A stretch of 64,000 nt of DNA from Crambe crambe (GCA_963924555.1 OZ004584.1:1363001-1427000); one strand, 5' to 3'. Shown: positions 34,660 through 45,666, counted from the stretch's first letter. The notes: generated by a model from the letters alone, not told the origin. Numbers and translations are program-made.

Positions 34660-35350
34660 ACTATAAATATTAGCAGAGCAGCAAAAGTACATGTATCAGT
34701 GTGTTACTGTACTAGCCTGCTACAGAGGACAACAAGAATTCAGGGGTGTATTGCTGTAAAAAGCAAATGTGTAAAACTCATTTTTAGGTTACTAGAGCAA
34801 CTAAGATAACCCAAAAATGGACACATTGATTTGTATCCAGGAAGTTTTGTGTGGCATACACAGATGGCTGGCTAACCTCTACCTGGTATACAACTGTCAT
34901 TGGCCACATAATTATTATTATCATTTGGAGAGAAATTGCACAATGTTCTTAGAAACCCAAAGGCTGTGAACCTAGGGCACTACTATTAGTGCCTGAGAGT
35001 TTCATGATACACTTATTAGAACATAGCAACCACTACTATCCTGTAGGACAGCAAGACAACAGGACAACTGTATTGGAATAGAATGCTCATCTCCACATTA
35101 AATTCATCTTCACTCTCTGTCTATATACCCTAGAAATTTTGTTATAAAATTAATTTTAATTACCATTCAAGTGAATTAATTACCAGTGCAAAAAATTACA
35201 AGTGAGTTTTAATTATGAAGCCTTATTGAATTGTTATTACTTCCTAATTATACAGTAGCTATAATCATGAATTTTTGGTGCTGCAACTTACACACATTTT
35301 TTGTTAGTGGTATTCCATAAATACCACATAGTACTTCCCACAAAGTCTAT
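34660..35350. other. Spacer, nothing recognised
   Basis: AT-rich non-coding sequence with no gene or repeat that I can support. Confidence 0.4.
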
Positions 35351-35352
35351 TA

Positions 35353-35858
35353 CAGGGGCGTAAGAAGATTTTTTCTGGTGGGGGGGCTGATGTATATGTG
35401 CGCGCTTGCGCGCAGAAAAATTTTCAGCTGACCACGCCCACTTTCCTTAACAACGCCCATTTTTGTATACCAGTATACCATCAACTAGCTCAGTGGCGTA
35501 TGATTGAGGTCTATTGTATGCTTTGGTGAGGTGAGAGAGGAAGCCTGGGAACGAGGCTATGCAATCTTACATCGATAGTTAATACCTGTATCAATTTGAG
35601 AACTGAACTCTGTGCCATAGTAGAGTCCAGGAAGACTTAATAGCAGATACTTTCTAGCAGAGCCAAGCTAATTGCTGAGCTAGTACTTGATAACCAATGA
35701 CATCTCATTCTGTGATGTTAATACTTAGCTAGTAGGTGTTACTAACACTTACACCATCAGTGATGTTGGATTTGCTAATGCCTATGTGCAGGTACTATCC
35801 ATTTTGAGTGGGGGGGGGGGGCTGAAGCCCCCCCAGCCCCCCTGCTTCTTACGCCCAT
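35353..35858. mobile_element. Non-autonomous element with inverted ends
   Basis: The left end caggggcgtaagaag and the right end cttcttacgcccatg are inverted matches. A possible short target duplication (tatta) lies outside. The interior has accacgcccac and G-rich and C-rich tracts, as in hAT-like non-autonomous elements. No coding sequence. Confidence 0.65.
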
Positions 35859-36196
35859 GTATTATCAGTTTTATGATGGCAGACAATAATTATAGTTAAA
35901 AAAGGCGATCATAACTAAGTATGTGAATTGTCAATTGTAATAATAGATAGCTACAACCAATTTTCTGTCTGTCTCTCTTGAGTAAGAAGTGAGTGCAACT
36001 TCTAATTGGAAGCAAGGGTGTAGACAACTTTTTCGGGTTTTTCGGTGAACTTGAACTGTGTAGCTATGAAGTTGAACTTTATACACAGCCATCCCTACTT
36101 GCTTTTTTTTAAGAATAAAAATATTTTTCCTTTACTTGTTACTCCAGTATATCCCTGTATATGTACTTACCTGTAAATCTTCTATTTCATGCACAG

Positions 36197-39100
36197 GCCT
36201 ACTCCCAACCAGCTGCTGTCACTAGGCAAGCAAGTGATTGTACTTGGAACGAGCCGGATTGTGAATGACAGTGTTTTCCTTGATATTTCAATTCCACCCT
36301 GGGACAAAGACTCGATGAAGTATTTCACCCCTTACCCAAAGTGTGGGGGGTATGGACCGGGACAGTGGTATACCATGGGAGGAGAAAGCCAAGTCGTTGG
36401 ACAAATCTGTGAGTAGGTACTGGTAACATAATTGTTTGTGGTGTTATTATCAGGTTCATGGTTATTTTTAGTCCTGCATGAGCATGCTTTTTTTGTTCCA
36501 CCCATAAAGACTTTTGATTGCTATAACTCTTTTCCAAAAGCACGATACTAATGGAGCTGTTTATCCCTTGCATCCATGGCAGCTCATGTCATGTGTTATT
36601 GACTAATGTGTCCACATTTACTGCACACAGACAACGGACCAGCAGAGGAGGGGCTGATAGTGACGGAAAACTTCCCCTATGTGATGCAATGCCCTGTCAG
36701 CATTTCCAAGTTGGACCTTGTGTCCCCTGCACTCCTCAATGCATCCATATGGAGCTGGTTGGATGGATATTCCAGTGAGTTCGATACACATAATGGCACA
36801 TTTTATAATGACACAGCTACTCTTAATGGCAACAGGTCCAATTGTATGGAGTCACAGAACATTAAGCCTTGACTTGTTATGTGTACATGTTGGTCCCTTG
36901 TTTCTGGGAAATGATCGATGTAATTTATTTTCCTGGTGTTCCAAGTAACAAAAATTAGCTAATCACTTGAAAATTAATTGCCATGTAGCTATAAAAGCTA
37001 ATTATATGATAGCCATAACAATGAAAATAAATCCACGAAGACCTGAATAGCTATAGCTAACATGACATTTAACGGAATATTTACAGTAAGAGTTTGACCA
37101 GAGATCGTCCAGACATTTTGAATATTGGAGTAATAAGGGGGATTCCCTTTTGATTCTCCACTATTTGTATGTATACCTGCAATGGTCAACCACAACCAAC
37201 TTAGTGGTTTAAGGATGGTAATGTGTGTTTTTATCTGTGATGACCTTTTACCTTTATCTTAACCAAAAATTAGAAATCACGGAATTTATATCTTTATTAG
37301 TTGCAAATTTGACGAATGAACAGTGTGCAGTGATGAGGGCGGGGCTGAAGGGAAGATGGACTACAGCTTCTTGTAACTCAACACTCTGCTACCATGCCTG
37401 CAGGAGTTCCTCTAACTCCTTTCAAGTTGCCCTCAGCGATTCTCCAAAACAGTTTAATGTCATCAATGTGAGGAGAATTTACAGTAGTTATTATTCTAGC
37501 TAGCTAGCCTACTGTATTGTAGCTAATATGTATTTGGATGTGGCTATACTAAATTTTTGATAACATTATGGGGAAATGGGGTTAATAAACTGTGATCAAC
37601 TACAGCATTTTGCTATAAATTATGGCTTATAATAATTGTAGAATGATTCATCATGTCATGTGACAGTCCCAGCTAAGGTAGAAACATCCATTTTTCATAG
37701 CTCTCTCTAGCAGGGGCGGATTTAGAGAATGTTCGACTATATTCATTCGAACCCCCCTTTTCAGAAGACTTCAAGTGCTCAAGTCATCGATCATCGAGTC
37801 GACGACGAGACTCTCACTGTGACAGCAGCGCAGCCATCGCGCAGCGAATTCATTAATAATATTCATTAGCACTATCTAATTAACGCACATTCACGCACGT
37901 GTACTGATTGATGGTCGATATTTTTGCTTGCTATGTCTCGTCAGAGGAAACTCGACTCCTTTTTTGTTCAGCCTTGGTAAGTACTGACCATGATCCTAGT
38001 GTGGAAGGATTACCTAGTGTAGCTAGCTAGTCTAGTAGGTCTATTCTAACCAACCTAGTCTAGGCAGCAGCTAACCTAGCTACTAACCTAGCTATGAACC
38101 TAGTACTGTAGTCTAGGCAGCAGCTAACCTAACTACTAACCTAGCTATGAACCTAGTACTGTAGTCTAGGCAGCAGCTAACCTAACTACTAACCTAGCTA
38201 TGAACCTAGTACTGTAGTCTAGGCAGCAGCTAACCTAGCTACTAACCTAGCTATGAACCTAGTACTGTAGTCTAGGCAGCAGCTAACCTAACTACTAACC
38301 TAGCTATGAACCTAGTACTGTAGTCTAGGCAGCAGCTAACCTAGCTACTAACCTAGCTATGAACCTAGTACTGTAGTCTAGGCAGCAGCTAACCTAGCTA
38401 CTAACCTAGCTATGAACCTAGTACTGTAGTCTAGGCAGCAGCTAACCTAGCTACTAACCTAGCTATGAACCTAGTACTGTAGTCTAGGCAGCAGCTAACC
38501 TAGCTACTAACCTAGCTATGAACCTAGTACTGTAGTCTAGGCAGCAGCTGACCTAACTACTAACCTAGCTATGAACCTAGTACTGTAGTCTAGGCAGCAG
38601 CTAACCTAGCTACTAACCTAGCTATGAACCTAGTACTGTAGTCTAGGCAGCAGCTAACCTAGCTACTAACCTAGCTATGAACCTAGTACTGTAGTCTAGG
38701 CAGCAGCTAACCTAACTACTAACCTAGCTATAAACCTAGTACTGTAGTCTAGGCAGCAGCTAACCTAGCTACTAACCTAGCTATGAACCTAGTACTGTAG
38801 TCTAGGCAGCAGCTAACCTAACTACTAACCTAGCTATGAACCTAGTACTGTAGTCTAGGCAGCAGCTAACCTAGCTACTAACCTAGCTATGAACCTAGTA
38901 CTGTAGTCTAGGCAGCAGCTAACCTAACTACTAACCTAGCTATAAACCTAGTACTGTAGTCTAGGCAGCAGCTAACCTAGCTACTAACCTAGCTATGAAC
39001 CTAGTACTGTAGTCTAGGCAGCAGCTAACCTAGCTATGAACCTAGTACTGTAGTCTAGGCAGCAGCTAACCTAACTACTAACCTAGCTATGAACCTAGTA

Positions 39101-40285
39101 CTGTAGTCTAGGCAGCAGCTAACCTAGCTACTAACCTAGCTATGAACCTAGTACTGTAGTCTAGGCAGCAGCTAACCTAGCTACTAACCTAGCTATGAAC
39201 CTAGTACTGTAGTCTAGGCAGCAGCTAACCTAACTACTAACCTAGCTATGAACCTAGTACTGTAGTCTAGGCAGCAGCTAACCTAGCTACTAACCTAGCT
39301 ATGAACCTAGTACTGTAGTTTAGGCAGCAGCTAACCTAGCTACTAACCTAACTACTAACCTACGTAGCTATGAACCTAGTACTGTAGTCTAGGCAGCAGC
39401 TAACCTAGCTACTAACCTAGCTACTAACCTAACTACTAACCTACGTAGCTATGAACCTAGTACTGTAGTCTAGGCAGCAGCTGAGCTGCTATTTAGCTGA
39501 AAATTATACTTTGTACTTGTAGCAAGCGTAGGAAGTCTGATTGTGATGCTGCTGAGGCTACTACATCTAGCCCTGACCCATCACTCTCCACTGAGATGAT
39601 TACATCTTGTGCTAGCGAATGTAGTAAATAGATTCAAATTAAAGTGTAATAGAAGAATAAATCATACCATTGAATCATTTGTTCTCATGTCATTTTTACC
39701 TACCATTCATTTCATCTATACTTATTCCATCTATGATCATCTATGATTGAGCTTTTTAACTACACATCAGCTTTGCCAAAATGGGCGTGGTTATAAAAAA
39801 GTGGGCGTGGTCCTGCAAAATTTTTCACACGCACACATAATGATAAGAACCCCCTTTTCCAATTTCTAGATCCACCCCTGCTCTAGCATTACTCATGATT
39901 GCTGGAGTTGAAATTTATTAGAGATAGTCCAATTACAATAGAAGCACTTGTTTGACCAAGAACAGATTATTCCATTTCTACCAGGGACTTTATTTGGTTC
40001 TGATAAAAGACACCCCGAAAGAGGACAAACCTCTAGGTCATACCACTGTATTACCAATCTCTCTCACTCCCTCCCTCCCTCCCTCCCTCCCTCCCTCCCT
40101 CCCTCCCTCTCTCTCTCCAGTGCCCAGTTGGATTTGATTTTACTCTTCCAATTAATGGCTACCAGAACTGGCAACTGTACTCAGCTATGATGAAGCTGAA
40201 TTCTTCCTCTAACAGTGCTTACTGCACCTGGCTGAATACTGATCAAGTGATCGCAGCTTTTGGAGGAACTCCCATGATTTTATAA
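36197..40285 (+). CDS. Spliced gene with a C-type-lectin-like domain (3' exons)
   Basis: Four exons fit in phase: 36197-36408, 36631-36774, 37301-37467 and 40121-40285. Introns have donors gtgagt, gtgagt and gtgagg, and acceptors cacag, ttag and ccag. Across the second junction the product reads SIWSWLDGYS-IANLTNEQC, then GLKGRWTTASC and CYHAC: the WxDG, GxW, Cys and Cys pattern of the end of a C-type lectin fold. The first exon (VLGTSRIVNDSVFLDIS, GPGQWYTMGGESQVVG) is not recognised. The last exon (CPVGFDFTLPINGYQNW to FGGTPMIL) is copied near 50.44 kb. Upstream exons and start were not found. The third intron (2.65 kb) holds a hAT-type element and a CCCT run by its acceptor. Confidence 0.65.
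37933..39631 (+). CDS. Residual two-exon transposase N-terminus (50 residues)
   Basis: Exon 1 at 37933-37976 encodes MSRQRKLDSFFVQP and ends at a gtaagt donor. Exon 2 starts at 39523 after a ttgtag acceptor and encodes CKRRKSDCDAAEATTSS and onward to a stop at 39629-39631. The phases fit. RKLDSFF followed by a KRRK basic cluster is typical of the start of hAT transposases carrying TTF/MYM-type fingers. A polyadenylation-like aataaa follows near 39656. Only the N-terminus remains; whether it is expressed is unknown. Confidence 0.5.
38057..39480 (+). repeat. 53-bp tandem array (about 26 units) within a transposon intron
   Basis: The unit starts gtctaggcagcagctaacct and contains tactaacctagctatgaacc. 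The spacing is 53 bp, with A/G variants of a few bases. Nearly every unit carries TACTAAC, identical to the strong branch-point consensus. The array lies wholly between the donor at 37977 and the acceptor at 39522 of the element's small gene. One unit near 39.02 kb is shortened, and the last units are rearranged with ctacgtag insertions. Confidence 0.95.
40069..40118. repeat. (CCCT)n polypyrimidine tract at a splice acceptor
   Basis: A CCCT run followed by CTCTCTCTCCAG leads directly into the last exon of the lectin-like gene. It probably serves as, or has expanded from, the polypyrimidine tract. Confidence 0.85.
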
Positions 40286-40716
40286 CAGCTAATAGCTATA
40301 GTCATAGCATTATTATCAGCCATGATTAGCTAGCTAAATAACAATTAGTGTGACCTCTATTTTTTATTATGTAGATATAGCTCAGTATAAATAATTAATT
40401 TTTTCTAGTGCTCTGTAGCTCACTATTACTTTCATCATAAGCTTTTTCATTATTAATCTTTATAGAGTAGCTAATATTGATAAGATCCCAAAGTGAATAC
40501 ATGTAGCTATAGATAATTTCATGTTGAGAGTACATGTGAAGGAATTTTTAACAAGCAGAATATTGGTTTGATCCTAGAGCCATTATTCTTCAGTGCAATT
40601 AAAGTGTCACCCTTCAGTGCATTATGTAATATTTAGTTCACTCTTTTCTAGCTCTAAGTGTTTTAATGCACCATGCATTAAAACACATGGAGCTAGAAAG
40701 AGTGATCTAAATATTT
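40286..40716. other. 3' flank of the lectin-like gene
   Basis: It matches about 50.54-50.85 kb closely. An inverted pair near 40650-40700 (ctagctctaagtgttttaat and its complement) abuts the MITE that follows. Confidence 0.55.
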
Positions 40717-41105
40717 TAGTGCTGATCACATGACTTGTGACCATCAGATTCCAGTTGGTCCTTACAGAACCCTAGCCCTAGCCCTAGTACCTAGCAAGCT
40801 CTGACACACTTTGGTTCAGTAAGAATGCTCTAATTTAATGATATTCAAAAAAATAAATGAGGTAAATTCCTGAGGTTTTCCTGTTTGAAACCCAATGTAT
40901 GAAATGCTAAAGTCTATAAAAGAAGACATTTATATACTTGCTTACTGCAAGCACTAGAGACTGAGGCTGGAAGGTCATAGTCCTAGTGGCTCCTATGTAC
41001 CTTCCTCGAGTGTGCACTAAACATTTAGTGCACATAAAAGTGTGTGCTTTATGAGCACACTTTTCAGAGGATCTGATTGGTCACAAGTCATGTGACCAGC
41101 ACTAA
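40717..41105. mobile_element. MITE with about 37-bp terminal inverted repeats
   Basis: The left end tagtgctgatcacatgactt and the right end, read in reverse as ttagtgctggtcacatgact, match for about 37 bp with few differences. There is no coding frame. The paralogous segment at 50.4-51.1 kb lacks this block, so it looks like an insertion. Related copies lie at 8.73-9.16 and 14.05-14.49 kb. Confidence 0.75.
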
Positions 41106-41368
41106 TAATTATCTAACTAGTCAGGGGGTAGGAAGATAAATTTGGATAGGGGATGCACTGATTATGGATTGTGATCATACTGCATGCTAAGCACACCATC
41201 TGGGGGGCAAGAATTTACATCCACTGCACTTTACTTTGTACTCATAATCAGCTATATAGGGAGGTAACCCTGAGTAGTGAGATGAATAACTAGTTAACTA
41301 CGTACTTCATTACGAGCTTGTCTTTAAAAAGACTTGATGCCTTGGCACATAGTAGACTTGGCTATAGA

Positions 41369-41626
41369 TAATGCATTATCATTAATATTTGGTAGTCACT
41401 GATTTCTTTTTGCAGGTATATAATTATACTGAAGACTAACAGTGTTTATTTTAAAGTTATCAGTTTAAGTTTGTTTTACTTAGTAAAACTTAGTAAAACC
41501 TTTTTACTTACATGTAGTAAAACAAACTTAAACTGATAACTTTAAAATAAACACTGTTAGTCTTCAGTATAATTATATACTTGCAAAAAGAAATCAGTGA
41601 CTACCAAATAATTAACGATAATGCAT
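41369..41626. repeat. Large near-perfect palindrome (arms of about 112 bp)
   Basis: The left arm (from taatgcattatcattaata to ttagtttgtttta-type sequence near 41482) is repeated in reverse complement at about 41515-41626, with a loop of roughly 35 bp. Only a handful of bases differ. RNA from either strand would fold into a long hairpin. The paralogous segment at about 50.91 kb has only one arm. Confidence 0.9.
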
Positions 41627-41818
41627 TAGATAATTATCTTAAAGTATCACTGTAAAACAGAAGCAATAGTTATGTGATGCACACTACAATGTCCCAATAC
41701 ACACACTATAAATGTGCAGTGTGCACTTTCATTTGTACAGTACACGTATACACTTATATAGAGGTAGCTACAAATGATACTATCTAGCTAACAGCCAAAA
41801 AAAAATTCTACTAACTAG

Positions 41819-43117
41819 CTAGCTCTCACAATTTTCTTCTTCCTCATATTCTAACCTGTTTAGGGTGACTATCCTTTCCTCCATGCACTTCATGACCGTA
41901 TGGTCCAGTTCCATAAAGTACTTATTGTGAAAGAGAGAGTTGGGCTGCTGCACATGTACTTTCACCACCTTTGGCAGGTCGACTGCTGTGATGATGCATA
42001 TGTTGTGTACCACTGTCCCAAGGCAAGTAATTGAATTTTTTCTCTCAGGTTTGAACCAAAACGCTTTTGCGATGTAAAAATAGTGATCGATGTGTTTGTC
42101 GTATCCTCCTGGTACATGAGGAAGCATATATACAGTTGCATAAAAATGCTCTTCTGAGTATCTGCACATTTTGAAGAACTCACGAAACTTCCTCATGGTT
42201 CTATTAAACACGAGAAATCTTGCAAATTTAACTGATATTGCATTGTATGATGAACTCTTGTAAAATGCACTGTCATTAAATGAAGGTGGTGCTAACTGTA
42301 AGAGTTTGAGGGAATAGTTCTTAACACTCTTCTTCATTCGATATTCAAACTCTCGTGCTGTGAGTTTGTGTGCCATTATGGATGAAGATCCATTTAGGTT
42401 TATGAGTCTCTTCACCATCTCCCTGTTGGTCATCAGGGGAAGCTCTTTCCCACACAAGTTGATCACATACTTCCATTTGTACTTCTCTTTGGCTCTGAAC
42501 TTGACAAGATCAGTCATACAGCTCATTTGAGCTTCCATAATGGTCTCCTTTCCCCACACCACGTTGATCAACTTTGAAGGAATAATGATGTTCTCAAAAC
42601 AGCTAGCAATTTTTCGAAAGAAAGCTTTGTGTGGAGATTTGGCATCACAGTGGATACAGTAGGAGTTTTGAGGTCTGTAGAGGAGACGCAGCAATCTGAG
42701 TACCTGTTGGGGATTATCGTACACTACAAAGGTGAATGCTATTGGGAAAGACCTCTCTAATTTAGAGTTATACAAGTTGTTGCTGAAAGAATCTCTAAGC
42801 CAGGAACAGTTCTGCATCTTTCTCATTAATGCTTCATCTGTTAGGGCATTTCTCCATCCTGACACCAGCGACATTGTTCTATTTATCTCTCTCTCATCTC
42901 CAGATATTACTCTACTACAATTCACTGCTACTTCAGGTTCAACAGAGGTCACGTAGCCTCTATCCCAAGCCCTGAACCTTCCAGGGGATACTCTACACAT
43001 AGCTCTAGTTTCTCCATACTGAAATACTGTCCGATAATAATTAGTGTCAAACATTGTCAGAAATAGCACAACTAGTGGCAGCATACAAAGTAGGAACAAT
43101 GACTTTGTTATACTCAT
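41819..43117 (-). CDS. Core-2/I-branching-type beta-1,6-N-acetylglucosaminyltransferase (GT14), copy A
   Basis: The intronless 432-residue frame encodes a type II Golgi enzyme that adds beta-1,6-GlcNAc branches to O-glycans or polylactosamine. A short cytosolic tail and membrane helix (about 6-22) are followed by a stem with N-glycosylation sites. The GT14 domain runs from about 124: FPIAFTFVV, LLYRPQNSYCIHCDAKS, IASCFENIIIPSKL, VVWGKETIMEAQMSCMTDL, WKYVINLCGKELPL. The motif YSEEHFYATV (Glu323) matches the SPDE-type site holding the catalytic Glu of C2GnT. The C-terminal CLGTVVHNICIITAVDLPKV and HNKYFMELD also fit the family. The acceptor cannot be told from sequence. A similar copy lies 2.5 kb away. 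Confidence 0.9.
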   Translation of the reverse strand: MSITKSLFLLCMLPLVVLFLTMFDTNYYRTVFQYGETRAMCRVSPGRFRAWDRGYVTSVEPEVAVNCSRVISGDEREINRTMSLVSGWRNALTDEALMRKMQNCSWLRDSFSNNLYNSKLERSFPIAFTFVVYDNPQQVLRLLRLLYRPQNSYCIHCDAKSPHKAFFRKIASCFENIIIPSKLINVVWGKETIMEAQMSCMTDLVKFRAKEKYKWKYVINLCGKELPLMTNREMVKRLINLNGSSSIMAHKLTAREFEYRMKKSVKNYSLKLLQLAPPSFNDSAFYKSSSYNAISVKFARFLVFNRTMRKFREFFKMCRYSEEHFYATVYMLPHVPGGYDKHIDHYFYIAKAFWFKPERKNSITCLGTVVHNICIITAVDLPKVVKVHVQQPNSLFHNKYFMELDHTVMKCMEERIVTLNRLEYEEEENCES

Positions 43118-44185
43118 CCTCGTCTACTCTAACTCTATAATCGTTAGCTATTGCTAGCCATAACTAGTTCTATGCAGAAAGACACCATGATGTATGTAGC
43201 TATATTATCATTAAAAAAGACACTCTAGTATGACATATAGCTAGCTAGTAGTTAAGCTATCAATCACTGGAAGTCAAAACTATAGCTAGAGATAGTTGTA
43301 AGTAGTGTGACTTGGAGTATTGATATTATTATGATACATCTTTATTTCTTACTATCAGCTCCTCGATCAGTCTTGCTTTTATACTTTTTTTGTTAGCTAG
43401 CTATTTCGAATCTTTTTTCACATTGCCCACAAATTTGATATAGCTAGCTATACCATTTAAATGTCACAATTAGATAAACTATATCCACTTATTAAAATAC
43501 ACAATTCAATATAGCTAAGACACAGACTATCAGTATATGTAAACATCTCATTGAAAGCATTTTTCCGATTTATTTTTGTAGCTATATGTATCACACATGG
43601 TGTGTATAACAGACTGTTTGTGAAAGCACAATGCGGACAATTTGGCATCTAGCTATTCTCAGAAGGGAAACGTCTTATTATATAAGGCTATATATACTGC
43701 TATTCATTATACTCGCATGTCTTTCCATTATGCACATTACAAGATTGTAGGGCTATAAATAATGTGCATGCTTGCAGTTCCATCATAAAGAAAACTCAAC
43801 ATTTAATACCACCCACCCACATTCTCCTGGACAGGGAACTAAATTACTATTTGGAGTTGGTAAGTGTGAATTCCACTTCATAATTCACAGTACAGCTGCA
43901 GTCACATCAACAATGTCAATTGCAATGCTTTTGATATCATAGCTTGCCTGAAAATTCAATGACTTTGTATAGCTTACTTAAAAGACTGGAGTAACATTGC
44001 TACTAGCACTGGATCTGCCAGGAGCTATAGCTTCAGGCTCAGGTTCAACTTCTTAAATGCTGCATGAAAATGCTGCTCACAATAATGCTCAAAATGCTTC
44101 AGCACACCTAAAATGCTCAAGAAAAATGCCAGCATAATTAATTATTGAGCACCAGCTAATAGCGATTGTATGTAGCTGTGAAAAT
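43118..44185. other. Spacer between glycosyltransferase copies A and B
   Basis: No gene is seen. About 43.80-43.90 kb resembles 30.81-30.92 kb (dispersed repeat). Confidence 0.45.
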
Positions 44186-44280
44186 GAAAGTGTGTACTGC
44201 ACACTAAATTGTCCCAATACACACACTAAAAACAAAACAGTGTGTGTATTGGGACAAAATGGTGTGCAGTAAATACTTCC
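44186..44280. repeat. Hairpin element (42-bp arms)
   Basis: The arms gtcccaatacacacact and agtgtgtgtattgggac, plus flanking complementary sequence, enclose a loop of about 12 bp. One arm-like sequence also occurs at about 41.68-41.73 and 51.04-51.06 kb, so this is a repeated motif. Confidence 0.85.
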
Positions 44281-44367
44281 ATTTTTACAGAGTATGGTGG
44301 CATGGTGGCAGACACTTGTCCAGAATGATTATTATTGAAATCTTTTTTTTTTAAAAACAAAAAAAAA

Positions 44368-45666
44368 CTAGCTCTCACAATTTTCTTCTTCCTCATATTC
44401 TAACCTGTTTTGGGAAACTATCCTTTCCTCCATGCACTTCATGACCGTATGGTCCAGTTCCATAAAGTACTTATTGTGAAAGAGATAGTTGGGCTGCTGC
44501 GCATGTGCTTTCACCACCTTTGGCAGGTCGACTACTGTGATGATGCATATGTCGTGTACCACTGTCCCAAGGCAACAAATCGGATTTTTCACCTCGGGTT
44601 TGATCCAAAATGACTTTTCTACAAAAAAGTAGCGATATTTAGGGATGTGTTTGTTATATCCGCCTGGTACATGAGGAAGCATGTATACAGTGGCATAAAA
44701 ATGCTCTTCTGAGTATCTGCATAGTTTGAAGAACTCACGAAATTTCCTCATGGTCCTACTGAACACAAGAAATCTTGCAAATTTAACTGATATTGCATTG
44801 TATGATGGACTCTTATAAAATGCACTGTCATTAAATGAAGAGGGTGCTAACTGTGAGAGTTTGAGAGTATAGTTCTTCATACTCTCCTTCATTCGAATAT
44901 TAAACTCTCGTGCTGTGACTTTCTGCGCCTTTACGGATGAAGATCCTTTTAGGTTTATGAGTCTCTTCACCATCTCCCTGTTGGTCATCAGGGGAAGCTC
45001 TTTCCCACACAAGTTGATCACATACTTCCATTTGTACTTCTCTTTGGCTCTGAACTTGACAAGATCAGTCATACAGCTCATTTGAGCTTCCATAATGGTC
45101 TCCTTTCCCCACACCACGTTGATCAACTTTGAAGGAATAATGATGTTCTCAAAACAGCTAGCAATTTTTCGAAAGAAAGCTTTGTGTGGAGATTTGGCAT
45201 CACAGTGGATGCAGTAGGAGTTTTGAGGTCTGTAGAGGAGACGCAGCAATCTGAGTACCTGTTGGGGATTATCGTACACTACAAAGGTGAATGCTATTGG
45301 GAAAGACCTCTCTAATTTAGAGTTATACAAGTTGTTGCTGAAAGAATCTCTAAGCCAGGTACAGTTCTGCATCTTCCTCATTAATACTTCATCTGTTAGG
45401 GCATTTCTCCATTCAGACACCAGCAACATTGTTCTATTTATCTCTCTCTCGTCTCCAGATATCATTCTGCTACAATTCACTGCTACTTCAGGTTCAACAG
45501 AGGTCACGTAGCCTCTATCCCAAGCCCTGAACCTTTCAGGGGGTACTCTACACATAGCTCTAGTTCCTCCATACTGAAGCACTGTCCAATAGGCATCAAA
45601 CATTGTCAGAAATAGCATAACTAGTGGCAGCATACAAAGTAGGAACAATGACTTTGCTATACTCAT
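44368..45666 (-). CDS. Core-2/I-branching-type beta-1,6-N-acetylglucosaminyltransferase (GT14), copy B
   Basis: The intronless 432-residue frame has the same architecture as copy A: a membrane helix near 6-22, a stem, then the GT14 domain with CIHCDAKS, WKYVINLCGKELPL and YSEEHFYATV. Residues from FPIAFTFVV to MVKRLINL are identical to copy A, while copy B differs from both A and C just downstream (KGSSSVKAQKVTAREF versus NGSSSIMAHKLTAREF). That pattern suggests a conversion tract shared with A. It has its own flanks and complete motifs, so it should be active; its acceptor is unknown. Confidence 0.9.
   Translation of the reverse strand: MSIAKSLFLLCMLPLVMLFLTMFDAYWTVLQYGGTRAMCRVPPERFRAWDRGYVTSVEPEVAVNCSRMISGDEREINRTMLLVSEWRNALTDEVLMRKMQNCTWLRDSFSNNLYNSKLERSFPIAFTFVVYDNPQQVLRLLRLLYRPQNSYCIHCDAKSPHKAFFRKIASCFENIIIPSKLINVVWGKETIMEAQMSCMTDLVKFRAKEKYKWKYVINLCGKELPLMTNREMVKRLINLKGSSSVKAQKVTAREFNIRMKESMKNYTLKLSQLAPSSFNDSAFYKSPSYNAISVKFARFLVFSRTMRKFREFFKLCRYSEEHFYATVYMLPHVPGGYNKHIPKYRYFFVEKSFWIKPEVKNPICCLGTVVHDICIITVVDLPKVVKAHAQQPNYLFHNKYFMELDHTVMKCMEERIVSQNRLEYEEEENCES

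Larger units (their letters stand above)
37711..39880 (+). mobile_element. hAT-type non-autonomous element with transposase 5' exons
   Basis: Terminal inverted repeats are caggggcggatttagaga (left) and, on the opposite strand, caggggtggatctagaaa (right), the usual hAT type. The sequence ctctag flanks both sides (37705-37710 and 39881-39886) as a short target duplication. Inside are a small two-exon reading frame resembling the start of a hAT/TTF-type transposase, a long 53-bp tandem array, and accacgccca motifs near the right end. The catalytic region is missing, so it is non-autonomous. It lies in the last intron of the lectin-like gene, in the same orientation. Confidence 0.8.

Noticed and set aside
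36998-37195. Minus-strand frame inside the lectin-like gene
   Set aside because: It lies within an intron and shows no motif or paralogue.
38057-39480. CRISPR-like regular repeats
   Set aside because: Units are contiguous 53-bp tandem repeats without unique spacers, inside an animal transposon intron.
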